From assembly GCF_030348765.1 (NCBI RefSeq), contig NZ_JAUCEU010000007.1:372001-436000 (forward strand): 64,000 nucleotides of DNA, written 5' to 3'. Positions 52,642-61,788 of this stretch are shown here, piece by piece (within the stretch, counting starts at the first letter, position 1; each line of letters begins with the position of its first letter). The position numbers and the translations under genes were made by a program. This DNA is from Neobacillus sp. CF12. GTDB taxonomy: Bacteria; Bacillota; Bacilli; Bacillales; Cytobacillaceae. The notes under the pieces were generated by a model, which saw nothing but the letters and a program-made list of their open reading frames with translations, did not search any database and was not told where the DNA came from.

Positions 52642-53739
52642 GTGTGGGCTGTGGGAATAGGAATTATCTTACTATATAATTTATTGATTTTTTACGTTGG
52701 TTATAATATTTGGGTTTGGTTGAAACATATTAGTGGTGATCGTAAGAGTATAAAAATTATTTTCTGGGTTGTCCTTGTTATTTTCGCCTACTCGTTCGTT
52801 TTTTCACGTTGGTTGGATGAAAGTCTTTTCTTCACGTGGCTTGGTGCCATTTGGCTTTCGTTATTTTATTTCTTAATTTTGCTGCTTCCTGTTGCTAATA
52901 TAGCCGTTTTCTTAAGAAGATTTACAAAAGTTAAGAAAGAAAAGTTTGTAAAATGGACTGGATATTCACTGTTGCTGATTATTGTTTGTTCCTTCTTATT
53001 TGGATTGTTTAATGCCTACAGTCCTTCAGTAAAATCGTATCAGATTAATATTCCTAAGCTGGTGGAAGGGAAACAAAGCCTTAAAATTATCATGGCTTCA
53101 GATATGCATTTTGGAGATTTATCAGGGAGCGGCCAGGCAAAAAAACTGGTTGAGTACATAAATTCACAACAACCTGATTTAGTCCTTTTTCCGGGAGATA
53201 TTATCGATGACGATATTACACCTTTTCTTGAAAAAGGAATTCCAGAAATTATTAAACAAATCGAATCTCCTGTGTATGCTTCCCTAGGGAATCATGATCG
53301 GGATGATGTGGATCTTGTAAAGATTTTTAATAACAGTGGAATGAAGGTATTGGATGATGAGGTTCTGAATCTTCCTGAGGGAATTGTCCTTGTGGGCAGA
53401 AAGGATAAAGGATATCAGGATGTTGTAAGAGCGGAACTTTCAGACTTAATGAAGCAGGTCGATGTTAAGAAACCAGTGTTTCTTCTTGAGCATCAGCCTT
53501 ATGATTTAGATATCGCCGAAAGAAATGGGGTGGACTTGATATTATCAGGCCACACACATCGAGGTCAGGTTGCACCAGGCAATCTGATTACGAATATGAT
53601 TTTTGAAAATGATTGGGGCTATTTGAAAAAAGGGGAACTTCAATCGATTGTCTCCTCTGGCTATGGGGTCTGGGGACTTCCGCTCCGAATTGGAACACGT
53701 TCAGAAATCGTCCAAATGAACATAACTTTTAAACCATAA
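52642..53739 (+). CDS. Membrane-anchored metallophosphoesterase
   Basis: A 365-aa protein: four N-terminal hydrophobic helices (residues 1-135), then a calcineurin-type phosphoesterase with MASDMHFGD, LFPGDIIDDD, SLGNHDRDD, EHQPYD and SGHTHRGQ, all metal ligands present. It resembles B. subtilis YkoQ/YkuE-type enzymes, some of which act on lipid-linked phosphates such as UDP-diacylglucosamine or teichoic precursors; the substrate here is unknown. The GTG start is eight bases after AAAGGAGAT. Terminator directly downstream. Confidence 0.88.
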   Translation: MWAVGIGIILLYNLLIFYVGYNIWVWLKHISGDRKSIKIIFWVVLVIFAYSFVFSRWLDESLFFTWLGAIWLSLFYFLILLLPVANIAVFLRRFTKVKKEKFVKWTGYSLLLIIVCSFLFGLFNAYSPSVKSYQINIPKLVEGKQSLKIIMASDMHFGDLSGSGQAKKLVEYINSQQPDLVLFPGDIIDDDITPFLEKGIPEIIKQIESPVYASLGNHDRDDVDLVKIFNNSGMKVLDDEVLNLPEGIVLVGRKDKGYQDVVRAELSDLMKQVDVKKPVFLLEHQPYDLDIAERNGVDLILSGHTHRGQVAPGNLITNMIFENDWGYLKKGELQSIVSSGYGVWGLPLRIGTRSEIVQMNITFKP

Positions 53740-53752
53740 AAATTGCGAAAAG

Positions 53753-53781
53753 ATCCAGCTGTTAAACAGTTGGATTTTTTC
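53753..53781 (+). terminator. Terminator of the metallophosphoesterase gene
   Basis: 9-bp arms (53753-53761 and 53767-53775, one G-U pair) with a 5-nt loop and six T. Confidence 0.88.
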
Positions 53782-53880
53782 TGTTTTATGTTTTAATAAA
53801 ATTGATAACAGATTGCCAGTGTTTTTTTATTATAATTTGAATACTATTAATTGATGACTGTAAATTTAATTACGAGTGAA

Positions 53881-53894
53881 TGTAAGCGCTTTAT
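53881..53894 (+). promoter_or_regulatory. Candidate cre site before the pterin dehydratase gene
   Basis: TGTAAGCGCTTTAT matches the cre consensus TGWAARCGYTWWCA at 12 of 14 positions. It lies seven bases before the ribosome binding site, where CcpA binding would block transcription. Confidence 0.4.
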
Positions 53895-53915
53895 TCGTGT
53901 AAAGGAGTGAAGGTA

Positions 53916-54212
53916 TTGGAAAAACTAACCCCTTCTGAGGTACAGAAAAAGTTATCCTCCGTTCCAAACTGGAGATTAACAGACGAAAAATGGATTGAAC
54001 GCAAGTATCGTTTTGGTGATTATTTAAAAGGAATTGATTTTGTCCAAACAGTTGCAAATCTATCTGAGCAGGTAAACCATCACCCGTTTATTTCAATAGA
54101 CTATAAGGTCGTAACGGTAAGAATTTCGTCGTGGAATGCAAGAGGTTTAACAGCTTTGGATTTTGAATTAGCCACGAAGTATGATGAGTTTTATTTGCAA
54201 GTAAAAAGTTAA
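53916..54212 (+). CDS. phhB: Pterin-4a-carbinolamine dehydratase
   Basis: A 98-aa protein, the family's usual size, with the active-site E-x3-HHP motif (EQVNHHPF) and the downstream [11 protein letters not shown] and [10 protein letters not shown] segments. It recycles the 4a-hydroxytetrahydropterin made by phenylalanine hydroxylase, whose gene follows after 27 bp. The start is the TTG at 53916, eight bases after AAAGGAG; the upstream in-frame GTG (53907) overlaps that site. A cre-like sequence lies just upstream. Confidence 0.92.
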   Translation: MEKLTPSEVQKKLSSVPNWRLTDEKWIERKYRFGDYLKGIDFVQTVANLSEQVNHHPFISIDYKVVTVRISSWNARGLTALDFELATKYDEFYLQVKS

Positions 54213-54239
54213 TTTTCTTCTAGAGGGAGAGATTTCGAT

Positions 54240-55958
54240 ATGGGGAAAGCAAGGAAAATTCCGAGGCACTTACAAAAATATGTAGTCGATCAGCAATACG
54301 AAAAATACACACCGATTGATCATGCCGTTTGGCGTTATGTCATGAGACAAAATCATAACTATTTGAAGGATACTGCCCATCAAGCTTATGTTGGCGGTTT
54401 AAAATCTTCTGGGATATCAGTTGAAAAAATCCCTAATGTAACAGACATGAACAATGCGCTGGAGCCATTTGGCTGGGGAGCTGCGAATATAGATGGCTTT
54501 ATACCAGGCGTGATCTTTTTCGACTTTCAAGCACATGGGATTCTACCGATTGCCTCTGATATTCGTAAACTAGAAAACATCCAATATACACCGGCACCAG
54601 ATATTATCCATGAAGCGGCTGGTCATGCACCTATTCTGTGTGAAGAGAAATTCTCAGAGTATGTGAAACTCTTTGGACAAATCGGATCAAAAGCATTGGC
54701 AACAAGTGAAGAGCATGAATTATTTGAAGCTGTTCGGACCTATTCCAATTTACTAGAAAGCGGAAAGGCTACAAAGGAAGAAATTGAGGCAGCGAAGGCT
54801 AATTTTGAAGAAAAACAAGCTGCCGTTACCGAATTATCGGAAGCAGAACAAATTTCACGGTTATATTGGTGGACCGTTGAATATGGACTAATTGGCACTG
54901 TTGGCCATCCACAAATCTATGGGGCTGGTCTGCTTTCTTCTGTTTCGGAAGGAAGAAGCAGCTTAACAGATTCTGTTAAGAAAATTCCTTTTGACTTGCA
55001 ACGGGTCATTGAAACCGGCTTTGATATTACAAAACCACAGCCACAGCTTTTTGTATGTGATAGTTTTGATCAATTAATTGACGCGGTGAATGAATTTGCA
55101 AAAACGATGGCATTTAATGTTGGCGGAACACAAGGCTTAGACAAAGCACTTCGTTCTAACCATACAGCTACTATACAGTATAACTCTGGCCTTCAACTTA
55201 CTGGTACACTTCGTAGAATCATCAAGGATGAAAAAGGAGAAGCGATATACATCCAAACAGAAGGTCCTTCCTCCTTAGCGTTTGAAAATACCGAATTAGT
55301 TGGACACGGCAAAACCACACATCATGATGGGTTTGGGGCTCCGATTGGAAGAATAAAAAACATGAACAAGCCGAATGAGGAGTTTACTAATGTAGAGTTG
55401 GGAATAGAGGTAGGCAAGGAATGTATCATTGAGTATGAGAGTGGAGTTAAAATAATTGGAACGCCTGTACAATTGCTCCGAAAGCAAGGGAAACTCCTGC
55501 TCATCTCTTTTGAAAATTGTACGGTTTCATTAAGTGAACAAACTTTATTCCAACCAGAATGGGGTACCTATGACTTGGCGATTGGTGAAAAAATAACCTC
55601 GGTTTTTGCTGGTGCAGCAGATTCTGAACAATTCTATGCAGATTTGGAAGAAATAGAAACGAAACCACTTGTCAAAAGAGAATTATCTCCGTTAGAACAA
55701 ATGTACGGGAAAGTTAGAAATCTTCGTGAAAAACCGGATTATGAAATAGAATCAGTCTTAACAGAAGTGATAGAAAAATTAACAACTGACTTTAAGGATG
55801 ATTGGTTATTAAGAATTGAAGTAATGGAAATGTTGGGAAAACATAATCTGTTACCGGAAAAACAGTTATTGCTCAAAAAACAGCTTGAAGAAATTAAGCT
55901 TTTACACGAAGAGTATCCAGTGCTAATTGAAAGAGGACTGATGTTAGCAGGAATCTAG
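54240..55958 (+). CDS. phhA: Phenylalanine 4-monooxygenase with long C-terminal extension
   Basis: A 572-aa protein. The iron-binding catalytic domain (about 20-300) carries H124 and H129 in IIHEAAGHAP and E214 in WWTVEYGL. Proteobacterial enzymes end there (about 260-300 aa). Here another ~270 residues follow: a beta-rich region with repeated GHGKTTHHDGFG-like and EYESGVKIIGTP-like strands, then a charged helical tail (LTEVIEKLTTDF, EKQLLLKKQLEEI). The extension is typical of Bacillus homologues and its function is unknown. It hydroxylates phenylalanine to tyrosine with tetrahydropterin. It forms an operon with phhB. Confidence 0.93.
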   Translation: MGKARKIPRHLQKYVVDQQYEKYTPIDHAVWRYVMRQNHNYLKDTAHQAYVGGLKSSGISVEKIPNVTDMNNALEPFGWGAANIDGFIPGVIFFDFQAHGILPIASDIRKLENIQYTPAPDIIHEAAGHAPILCEEKFSEYVKLFGQIGSKALATSEEHELFEAVRTYSNLLESGKATKEEIEAAKANFEEKQAAVTELSEAEQISRLYWWTVEYGLIGTVGHPQIYGAGLLSSVSEGRSSLTDSVKKIPFDLQRVIETGFDITKPQPQLFVCDSFDQLIDAVNEFAKTMAFNVGGTQGLDKALRSNHTATIQYNSGLQLTGTLRRIIKDEKGEAIYIQTEGPSSLAFENTELVGHGKTTHHDGFGAPIGRIKNMNKPNEEFTNVELGIEVGKECIIEYESGVKIIGTPVQLLRKQGKLLLISFENCTVSLSEQTLFQPEWGTYDLAIGEKITSVFAGAADSEQFYADLEEIETKPLVKRELSPLEQMYGKVRNLREKPDYEIESVLTEVIEKLTTDFKDDWLLRIEVMEMLGKHNLLPEKQLLLKKQLEEIKLLHEEYPVLIERGLMLAGI

Positions 55959-55993
55959 ATTGGAGACCTAATGAAAGGTATTAATAATTATAT

Positions 55994-56022
55994 GCCTCCG
56001 GTAACGGAGGCTATTTGCTTTT
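55994..56022 (+). terminator. Terminator of phhBA
   Basis: A GC-rich 7-bp stem (55994-56000 and 56005-56011) with a GTAA loop, followed by TATTTGCTTTT. Confidence 0.78.
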
Positions 56023-56094
56023 CATTTCTTTTAACAATCAAATGCGATATTGAATATGATTGGATAATGATGTTATTGGGTGGGCGGCTAAGGT

Positions 56095-56709
56095 ATGGAA
56101 AGTCAACTAAAAGAACTTTTTGGGGCATGGATTCAAGCGATTGGTACCGTTATGGCAGCTGTAGCTAGTAAACCTTCATTAAACGAAGAAATCCAAGAAA
56201 GTCTTAACTTATGGGGAAATGCTCTACAAGGTACGGGAAACGCCTTACTTGCAGATGCAGAAGAGGGCTTTTCGTTAGGAAAGCTTGGTAATGAGGTTCA
56301 AGCGATCGGAAATACCACTGTGATAGCGGGCATGGTGTTACATGTAGAGGAAGAAACAAAGCAAATGTTAGATATAAATGGAAACTTGCTACAGGCAATT
56401 GGAGGGGGAATTGCGCTACCAGAAGATTTAATGGGTGCCCCCTCGCCCATTAGAACACTTAATATTGCTGGAAATGTATTACAAATCACCGGGAATTCAT
56501 TACAGGCCAAGGGAGGAATGGAGGAACTAAAAAGTAATGCTGTAAAGGAAGATAGATTTAAAGGATATAAGGAAAGCAATCAATTTGAAACGATTACGCA
56601 TAGCCAATCACTAGCCATTAACGGCAGTTGGATTCAAGCAGTCGGATCCGTTCTATCTGCAATTGCACAAACAAAGGAAAGTTTAGAGGGTAACAAGGAA
56701 GAAATATGA
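56095..56709 (+). CDS. DUF6944-type repetitive protein, 204 aa
   Basis: The protein consists largely of six repeats with consensus G-N-x-L-Q-A-x-G-N-x-L, starting near residues 10, 41, 65, 96, 126 and 177. The first and last are nearly identical (GAWIQAIGTVMAAVA and GSWIQAVGSVLSAIA). The repeats are glycine-rich and amphipathic to hydrophobic; there is no signal peptide, cysteine or catalytic motif. It resembles the DUF6944 family of repetitive proteins of Bacillaceae, function unknown. The ribosome binding site is poor (AAGG one base from ATG, or GGGTGGG ten bases away). A patatin phospholipase gene follows after 72 bp on the same strand. Confidence 0.8.
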   Translation: MESQLKELFGAWIQAIGTVMAAVASKPSLNEEIQESLNLWGNALQGTGNALLADAEEGFSLGKLGNEVQAIGNTTVIAGMVLHVEEETKQMLDINGNLLQAIGGGIALPEDLMGAPSPIRTLNIAGNVLQITGNSLQAKGGMEELKSNAVKEDRFKGYKESNQFETITHSQSLAINGSWIQAVGSVLSAIAQTKESLEGNKEEI

Positions 56710-56781
56710 TCGAACCGTGATAAGTGTAACAAAGGAAGGGAACACTTTTATAAATAAGAAGGTAAAATTAGGTGAAATATT

Positions 56782-57693
56782 ATGAAATTACTTTGTATAG
56801 ATGGCGGTGGAATTCGAGGAATATTTGCTATCGCCATTTTACAAGCATTGGAAGAAGATGTAGGGCATCCAGTTGGTGAATTATTTGATGTTGTTGCTGG
56901 AACGAGTACTGGTGCGATCATCGCTGCCTCTGTTTCCCTCAATAAAAATATGAAGGAAATATATGAGAATTATAGGCATTATGGTGAAAAAATTTTTACC
57001 AGGCAGGCAAAGGTTGGACTTTTTAAAAGCGTATATAGCGACCGATCACTAAGACATCTATTAAAAAAAGCATTTGGTGAAGTCAAACTAGAGGAAATAG
57101 CCAAGCCGCTTCTTATTCCAGCTGTGGACATTACCCATGGCAAACCTTTTATTCACCGCTCCAACTACGGACATCCTGATAGTAGCGATTTATCAATTAA
57201 ACTTTGGGATGCTGTTCTTTCATCCTGCTCAGCACCCGTCTATTTTCCTCCTAACAAAATAGGAGATCAATACTTATCGATTGATGGAGGACTTTGGGCG
57301 AATAATCCCTCCTTAGTTTGTCTGACAGAAGCCATTCATTTTTTTCAGAAAGGTATGGAGGAAATTAATATCTTATCAATCGGCACTGGCTTACAGAATA
57401 TCGATTTTACAAACGACAAGGAAAAGTATTGGGGAATTAATCAATGGCTGCCATTCCATTTTCCTTCCATGAAGGTAACACCTAAACTTCTTGATTTAGC
57501 CCTTCACTTATCATCCGAATCGGTATCCTATCATTGTCAGCTTCTTCTTAAGGAACATTACCTGAGAATCAATGAAGAATTAGGTGAGGAGGTTCCGTTT
57601 GACGAAGTAAAGTATATGGATGTACTAAGTGAGTTAGGTCGAAATCTTTTTAAGAAGCAGAAAGATGAAATTATATCATTTATTAGAAAATAA
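56782..57693 (+). CDS. Patatin-like phospholipase
   Basis: A 303-aa patatin. The oxyanion hole GGGIRG is at 8-13, the nucleophile is the Ser in GTSTG (near 41-45), and the catalytic Asp is in the DGGLWANNPS segment near 171-180. It should hydrolyse acyl chains of membrane phospholipids. Relatives act as effectors in some cyclic-nucleotide defence systems, but no cyclase is present here; the neighbours are the repetitive protein upstream and nrnB downstream. The ribosome binding site is weak (TAGGTG). Whether it is cotranscribed with the repetitive protein cannot be settled; no terminator separates them. Confidence 0.88.
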   Translation: MKLLCIDGGGIRGIFAIAILQALEEDVGHPVGELFDVVAGTSTGAIIAASVSLNKNMKEIYENYRHYGEKIFTRQAKVGLFKSVYSDRSLRHLLKKAFGEVKLEEIAKPLLIPAVDITHGKPFIHRSNYGHPDSSDLSIKLWDAVLSSCSAPVYFPPNKIGDQYLSIDGGLWANNPSLVCLTEAIHFFQKGMEEINILSIGTGLQNIDFTNDKEKYWGINQWLPFHFPSMKVTPKLLDLALHLSSESVSYHCQLLLKEHYLRINEELGEEVPFDEVKYMDVLSELGRNLFKKQKDEIISFIRK

Positions 57694-57730
57694 CAACCAA
57701 GAACTTATATTATTCCTGAGGTGAAGGAAA

Positions 57731-58915
57731 ATGTACAAACTGTTGTCTCATAATGACTTAGATGGTGTTGGATGTGGGATTCTAGCGAAACTTGCATTTG
57801 GGGAAGAAGTGAATGTCCGCTACAATTCAATTTCGGGCTTAAATCGTGAAGTTGAATGGTTTTTAGAAAATAATGATAAGAATACATATTTGTTTATAAC
57901 AGACTTGTCTGTAAATGAAAAAAATGAACAAAGATTGGTGGAGTTTTTTCAAGAAGGGGGAAAAGTACAACTAATTGACCATCATAAAACGGCACTGCAT
58001 TATAATGATTATGAATGGGGTCACGTTGTTGTTGAGGACGAGGAAGGAAAATTAACTTCAGCAACATCCTTATTTTATGAATTTCTAATTTCTCATCAGC
58101 ATATTGAGGCAACAGATTCCATCACGGAATTTGTTGAACTTGTAAGACAGTATGACACCTGGGAATGGGAGAAAAATGGGAATCAGGACGCCCAACGTTT
58201 GAATGCCCTATTTTTTCTAGTTTCGATTGATGAATTTGAAGAAAAAATGATCACTCGTCTTAAGACTAGCGAACATTTTCATTTTGACGAGTTTGAAAAG
58301 AAAATACTAGATATGGAAGAAGACAAAATTGAACGCTATATCCGCAGAAAAAGGAGAGAGTTGGTTCAGACTGAAATAGATGGACTTTTTGCTGGTGTGG
58401 TCTATGCTGAATCCTATCATTCAGAGCTAGGTAATGAACTTGGAAAAGAATACCCTCATCTTGATTACATAGCGATCGTAAATATTGGGGGAAAACGAAT
58501 GGGCTTTCGCACCATCCACGATCATGTTGATGTATCCGACGTTGCTGGACAATACGGTGGAGGTGGTCATGCAAAAGCATCAGGATGCTCTTTAACGGAA
58601 GAAGCATACAAAAACTTTGTGACCGAAACCTTTCATTTAGAGGCGATTCCAGAGGATGCCAGAAGAAATAGATATAACCTTAAAGCTTCATCCTTTGGTA
58701 CTTTATATAAAAACAGAAGAGAAAAAATGTTCTTGCTTTATCAGGCAAATGAAAATGAATGGGTAATAGAAAAAAATCAGAATGAAATGGAGCAATCCTT
58801 TGCTACTTTTGAAGAGGGGGAGAGTTTTCTAAAAAGAAACTATGAAGTCTGGCTCGTAAAAGATGAGGACTTTGTTCACTACTTAATGAAACAAGTAAGA
58901 GCAAAGAGGCACTAA
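57731..58915 (+). CDS. nrnB: DHH phosphoesterase, oligoribonuclease NrnB-like
   Basis: A 394-aa DHH/DHHA1 protein: SHNDLDGVGCG at 6-16, FITDLSVNE, the DHH motif in LIDHHKTALHY near 79-89, and the DHHA1 signature GGGGHAKASGCSL. It is very similar in layout to B. subtilis NrnB (YngD), which degrades 2-5-nt RNAs and can hydrolyse pGpG-like dinucleotides. TGAGGTGAAGG supplies the ribosome binding site. It lies 37 bp after the patatin gene, with no terminator between them, so read-through is possible, and ends in a perfect hairpin. Confidence 0.92.
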   Translation: MYKLLSHNDLDGVGCGILAKLAFGEEVNVRYNSISGLNREVEWFLENNDKNTYLFITDLSVNEKNEQRLVEFFQEGGKVQLIDHHKTALHYNDYEWGHVVVEDEEGKLTSATSLFYEFLISHQHIEATDSITEFVELVRQYDTWEWEKNGNQDAQRLNALFFLVSIDEFEEKMITRLKTSEHFHFDEFEKKILDMEEDKIERYIRRKRRELVQTEIDGLFAGVVYAESYHSELGNELGKEYPHLDYIAIVNIGGKRMGFRTIHDHVDVSDVAGQYGGGGHAKASGCSLTEEAYKNFVTETFHLEAIPEDARRNRYNLKASSFGTLYKNRREKMFLLYQANENEWVIEKNQNEMEQSFATFEEGESFLKRNYEVWLVKDEDFVHYLMKQVRAKRH

Positions 58916-58955
58916 AAAGCCCACCTAAGAACATTTGTTCTTAGGTGGGCTTTTT
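58914..58955. terminator. Strong bidirectional terminator after nrnB
   Basis: An 18-bp perfect stem (58914-58932 with 58937-58955, ATTT loop), flanked by A and T runs, between convergent genes. Confidence 0.95.
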
Positions 58956-58964
58956 CTCAATTCA

Positions 58965-59330
58965 TTATTGTTTCAGTTGATTTAAATCCTCGATACACTC
59001 TTGAACTAAAGTAACTGCCTGGCTCATGGCAGCACCACCGCCAAATGCTGCGGTTACCCCTACTGCCTCTAGAATTTCTTGTTCCGAACAACCTTGATCA
59101 ATACACCCTTTTGTATGGTAAATGATACAATACTCATCCTGCGTATAAAGACTAATGCCTAAGGCAATGAGCTGCTTTTCGCGCTGCGATAGTGCACCTT
59201 CTTTAAAACATTCCTCTGTAAAAGCATTGAAGTGCTTAGCAAATTCAGGCATTTTCTGAGTAAATACACCTAAACCCGATTTATACTCATGTAGGGCTGC
59301 TTCCGTACTATTTCTAGCTTCAAATTCCAT
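58965..59330 (-). CDS. Carboxymuconolactone decarboxylase/AhpD-like protein
   Basis: A 121-aa all-helical CMD-domain protein with the signature Glu-Tyr-Cys-x3-His ([11 protein letters not shown]) and the preceding [14 protein letters not shown] helix. Proteins of this size are often peroxidase-like (AhpD fold) or of unknown activity; two further cysteines (KGC, QGC) are close to the motif. It is 75 bp downstream of the DUF2935 gene on the same strand with no terminator between, so they may be cotranscribed. The ribosome binding site is unremarkable. Confidence 0.85.
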   Translation of the reverse strand: MEFEARNSTEAALHEYKSGLGVFTQKMPEFAKHFNAFTEECFKEGALSQREKQLIALGISLYTQDEYCIIYHTKGCIDQGCSEQEILEAVGVTAAFGGGAAMSQAVTLVQECIEDLNQLKQ

Positions 59331-59405
59331 TCTTCATTTCAGCTCCATTCTAATTATCATGAATCCAAAATTAGTATGAGCAAACAAGGAATGGATTAAC
59401 CAATA

Positions 59406-60245
59406 TTACAAGTCATTATGGTAGTTTTTAAAATAGGATGTTAAAGAGCAAGGGGGTCTTTCCATTTCCGGCACAAAGGCACTCAACTTCGTTAAAAAAT
59501 AACAGGACTCAGGAAAATGGTGCTCTAAAAACCGGAGCGTTGTTGCATTTAAAACTTCTTTTCCTTTATAAAGCTTAATAACATGTTCCACCAATTGGTT
59601 AAATGAAAGTACGGTTCCACTCACTTCACGTGCAAAGGCGATTTGGATAGGAAAATGAGGTGGCATAAATCGTAAATAACCTTTTATTGCATCATTTTTT
59701 AACATATGCGCTGAAAAGAGTTTACTCAAAGTATCCACTTTTCCTTTAAGTATTAGCTCAATCCCATCTAGTGCCCGGTTTAATAATGCAGCATGACCGA
59801 TTTGATCTTCTAACCATAAGTCTAATAAATCAACTAGTGGGAGGGGAGAGTAATCTGTTCCATTCATGTAGTATTGGAGAATCCTTAAATATTCACCGTT
59901 TTCACTCAATGTCCCATTAAAATAAGTAGGAGTTATGTTGATGAGTATTTTATTATTTAATTGTAAATTTAGGATTCTTCCTTCGAAACGGTAATAATCA
60001 TAGGAAACCTGAGCGGAAAGTTTGGAAAACTCAACTAATTCCTGAGAATTCACCTGACTAGTTTTTGGAATTTGCTCGAGTCGGTTTCTTACCTCTGTAA
60101 ATCTTTCGATATAGGCTACGGCTTTTTTCACGTGAAGTACTTCTACTGGTGATAAATAATCCCTAACAAAGATGGCATGATCTAAAAGTATATTTACCCA
60201 AAAATAATGCTCTTCCCAAGGAGTAAATGGATTTAAGTTTTTCAC
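59406..60245 (-). CDS. DUF2935 family protein
   Basis: A 279-aa helical protein starting with the family signature PWEEHYFWVNILLDHAIFVRDY. It has two related four-helix-bundle halves (the second around LWLEDQIGHAALLNRALDG), each rich in Glu/His as in ferritin-like or hemerythrin-like folds, which suggests metal binding. The function is unknown. The start is the GTG at 60245, six bases after CAGGAGG. The gene is divergent from the germination operon. Confidence 0.85.
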   Translation of the reverse strand: MKNLNPFTPWEEHYFWVNILLDHAIFVRDYLSPVEVLHVKKAVAYIERFTEVRNRLEQIPKTSQVNSQELVEFSKLSAQVSYDYYRFEGRILNLQLNNKILINITPTYFNGTLSENGEYLRILQYYMNGTDYSPLPLVDLLDLWLEDQIGHAALLNRALDGIELILKGKVDTLSKLFSAHMLKNDAIKGYLRFMPPHFPIQIAFAREVSGTVLSFNQLVEHVIKLYKGKEVLNATTLRFLEHHFPESCYFLTKLSAFVPEMERPPCSLTSYFKNYHNDL

Positions 60246-60363
60246 CGATAACCTCCTGTAATGAAGTTCTTATTCCTTATATAAGTTATTAGGATAATTT
60301 CTAATAAATGAATAAATTACCATAGTTAGCAAAAAATAAAAGAAAAAGATGGGGCGGATGCGA

Positions 60364-61773
60364 ATGCGCAAAGATCGCAATCGCTTTTTGAAGGACATTA
60401 AACTGCAAAAAGAACCAAATTTGGCTGGAGAATCAATTCTACAGCAATTTATTAACGATTTTCATACTAGTTCTGATTTAAGTGTCACAGAGTTTCCGCA
60501 TCTAACAGTAAAAATATATTACTTTAGTTATCTTATTAATAAGGATCATTATGAACAATTTTTATCAAACATTAGAACGATCACTCCAGAAGAGTTAGAG
60601 ACATTTTTAAACCATTCTGAGTTTAAAGTATTAACAGATATGAGTAGTGTTGAAGAAGCAATTTTATCTGGAAGTGCTATTTTATTTACAGAAAAACAAG
60701 CATATAATCTCCCTTTTCAAGAGGGACAGGGTCGTTCGATTTCTCCATCTGAAACGGAAACGGTCATTCTAGGTGCGCATGATGCATTTGTTGAATCCAT
60801 TGATGTAAATTTATCACTTATTCGGAAGCGAGTGATGAGTTCACAACTTAAGACAATCAAATTATTTATAGGAAATAAGGCAAAGAGAACAGTATATTTA
60901 CTTTATATCGAGGGTATTGCATCTGAGAAAGATATAGCAGAAATTAAAAAACGAATTCTTTCGATAAAAAACGATGCAATTGTAGATACGAATATGCTCG
61001 TTCAATATATTGATGAACATCCCAATTCACCATTTCCTCAATTTTATACAACAGAGAGACCAGACGTAATTGCCTATAAAATGTTTGATGGAAAAGTTGT
61101 AGGGTTAATGGATAACAGTCCATTTGCTTTTGCTACACCAGTCAGTTTTTTTGATTTTATGGAATCGATGGATGATTTCGGTCAAAGATGGATTGTCAGT
61201 ACTTTTATTAAGGTCACACGGTATATTGCTATTTTGGTTACCCTAATATTTACGGCCTTTTATGTAGCGGTTACTACGTATCACTACGAAATGATTCCGC
61301 AGGCATTACTTCCGACATTGCTGGAGTCGCGAAGTAAAGTTCCGTTTCCACCTGTGATTGAAGCACTTTTTTTAGAATTTCTGTTAGAGCTGTTAAGAGA
61401 AGCGGGAGCCAGACTTCCTACAAAGGTTGGACAGACGATCGGTATTGTTGGCGGTATAGTAATCGGGCAAGCAGCTGTGCAGGCAGGGATTACCAGCAAT
61501 ATCCTCATTATTGTGGTAGCCGCTTCTGCTATCGCGTCATTTGTGGTACCCAGTTATTTATTAAGTGCATCGATTAGAATTGTACGTTTTGGGTTTATTA
61601 TCATTTCTGGGTTTTGGGGGAATTTAGGGATTATTTTTGGTATGGGGGTCTTGATTATTCATTTAAGCTGCCTGACCAATTTAAACGCTCCCTACCTATT
61701 ACCGATATCGCCAATGTACCCTCGATTTTTTAAATACTCATTAATAAAGGGACCATTTAAGAAAAAAAGCTGA
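60364..61773 (+). CDS. gerKA: Spore germination receptor subunit A (GerA/GerKA family)
   Basis: A 469-aa protein: a large soluble N-terminal domain (to about 270) with the family motif FQEGQGRSISPSETETVILG (near 120-139) and LIRKRVMSSQLK, then about five transmembrane helices including LEFLLELLREAGARLP and the TKVGQTIGIVGG loop. It is the A subunit of a nutrient germinant receptor in the inner spore membrane. The start is ambiguous between ATGs at 60349, 60358 and 60364; the last is best spaced from GGGGCGG. It leads a complete A-B-C operon. I could not find a convincing sigma-G promoter upstream. The paralogue identity (K versus A or B) is uncertain. Confidence 0.92.
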   Translation: MRKDRNRFLKDIKLQKEPNLAGESILQQFINDFHTSSDLSVTEFPHLTVKIYYFSYLINKDHYEQFLSNIRTITPEELETFLNHSEFKVLTDMSSVEEAILSGSAILFTEKQAYNLPFQEGQGRSISPSETETVILGAHDAFVESIDVNLSLIRKRVMSSQLKTIKLFIGNKAKRTVYLLYIEGIASEKDIAEIKKRILSIKNDAIVDTNMLVQYIDEHPNSPFPQFYTTERPDVIAYKMFDGKVVGLMDNSPFAFATPVSFFDFMESMDDFGQRWIVSTFIKVTRYIAILVTLIFTAFYVAVTTYHYEMIPQALLPTLLESRSKVPFPPVIEALFLEFLLELLREAGARLPTKVGQTIGIVGGIVIGQAAVQAGITSNILIIVVAASAIASFVVPSYLLSASIRIVRFGFIIISGFWGNLGIIFGMGVLIIHLSCLTNLNAPYLLPISPMYPRFFKYSLIKGPFKKKS

Positions 61774-61788
61774 AAGGGGTTAACGATA

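Noticed and set aside
55971..56168. 65-aa open frame after phhA
   Set aside because: It contains the phhBA terminator hairpin, overlaps the start of the repetitive-protein gene and lacks a convincing ribosome binding site.
56782..57693. Patatin gene as a CBASS (CapV-type) effector
   Set aside because: No CD-NTase/cyclase, ubiquitin-like accessory or other defence gene is adjacent; the neighbours are a repetitive protein and housekeeping nrnB.
60246..60348. Sigma-G promoter for the germination operon (TGAATA and CATAGTT)
   Set aside because: The two elements are about 6 bp apart instead of 17-18, and no better pair was found, although forespore expression is expected from the gene family.
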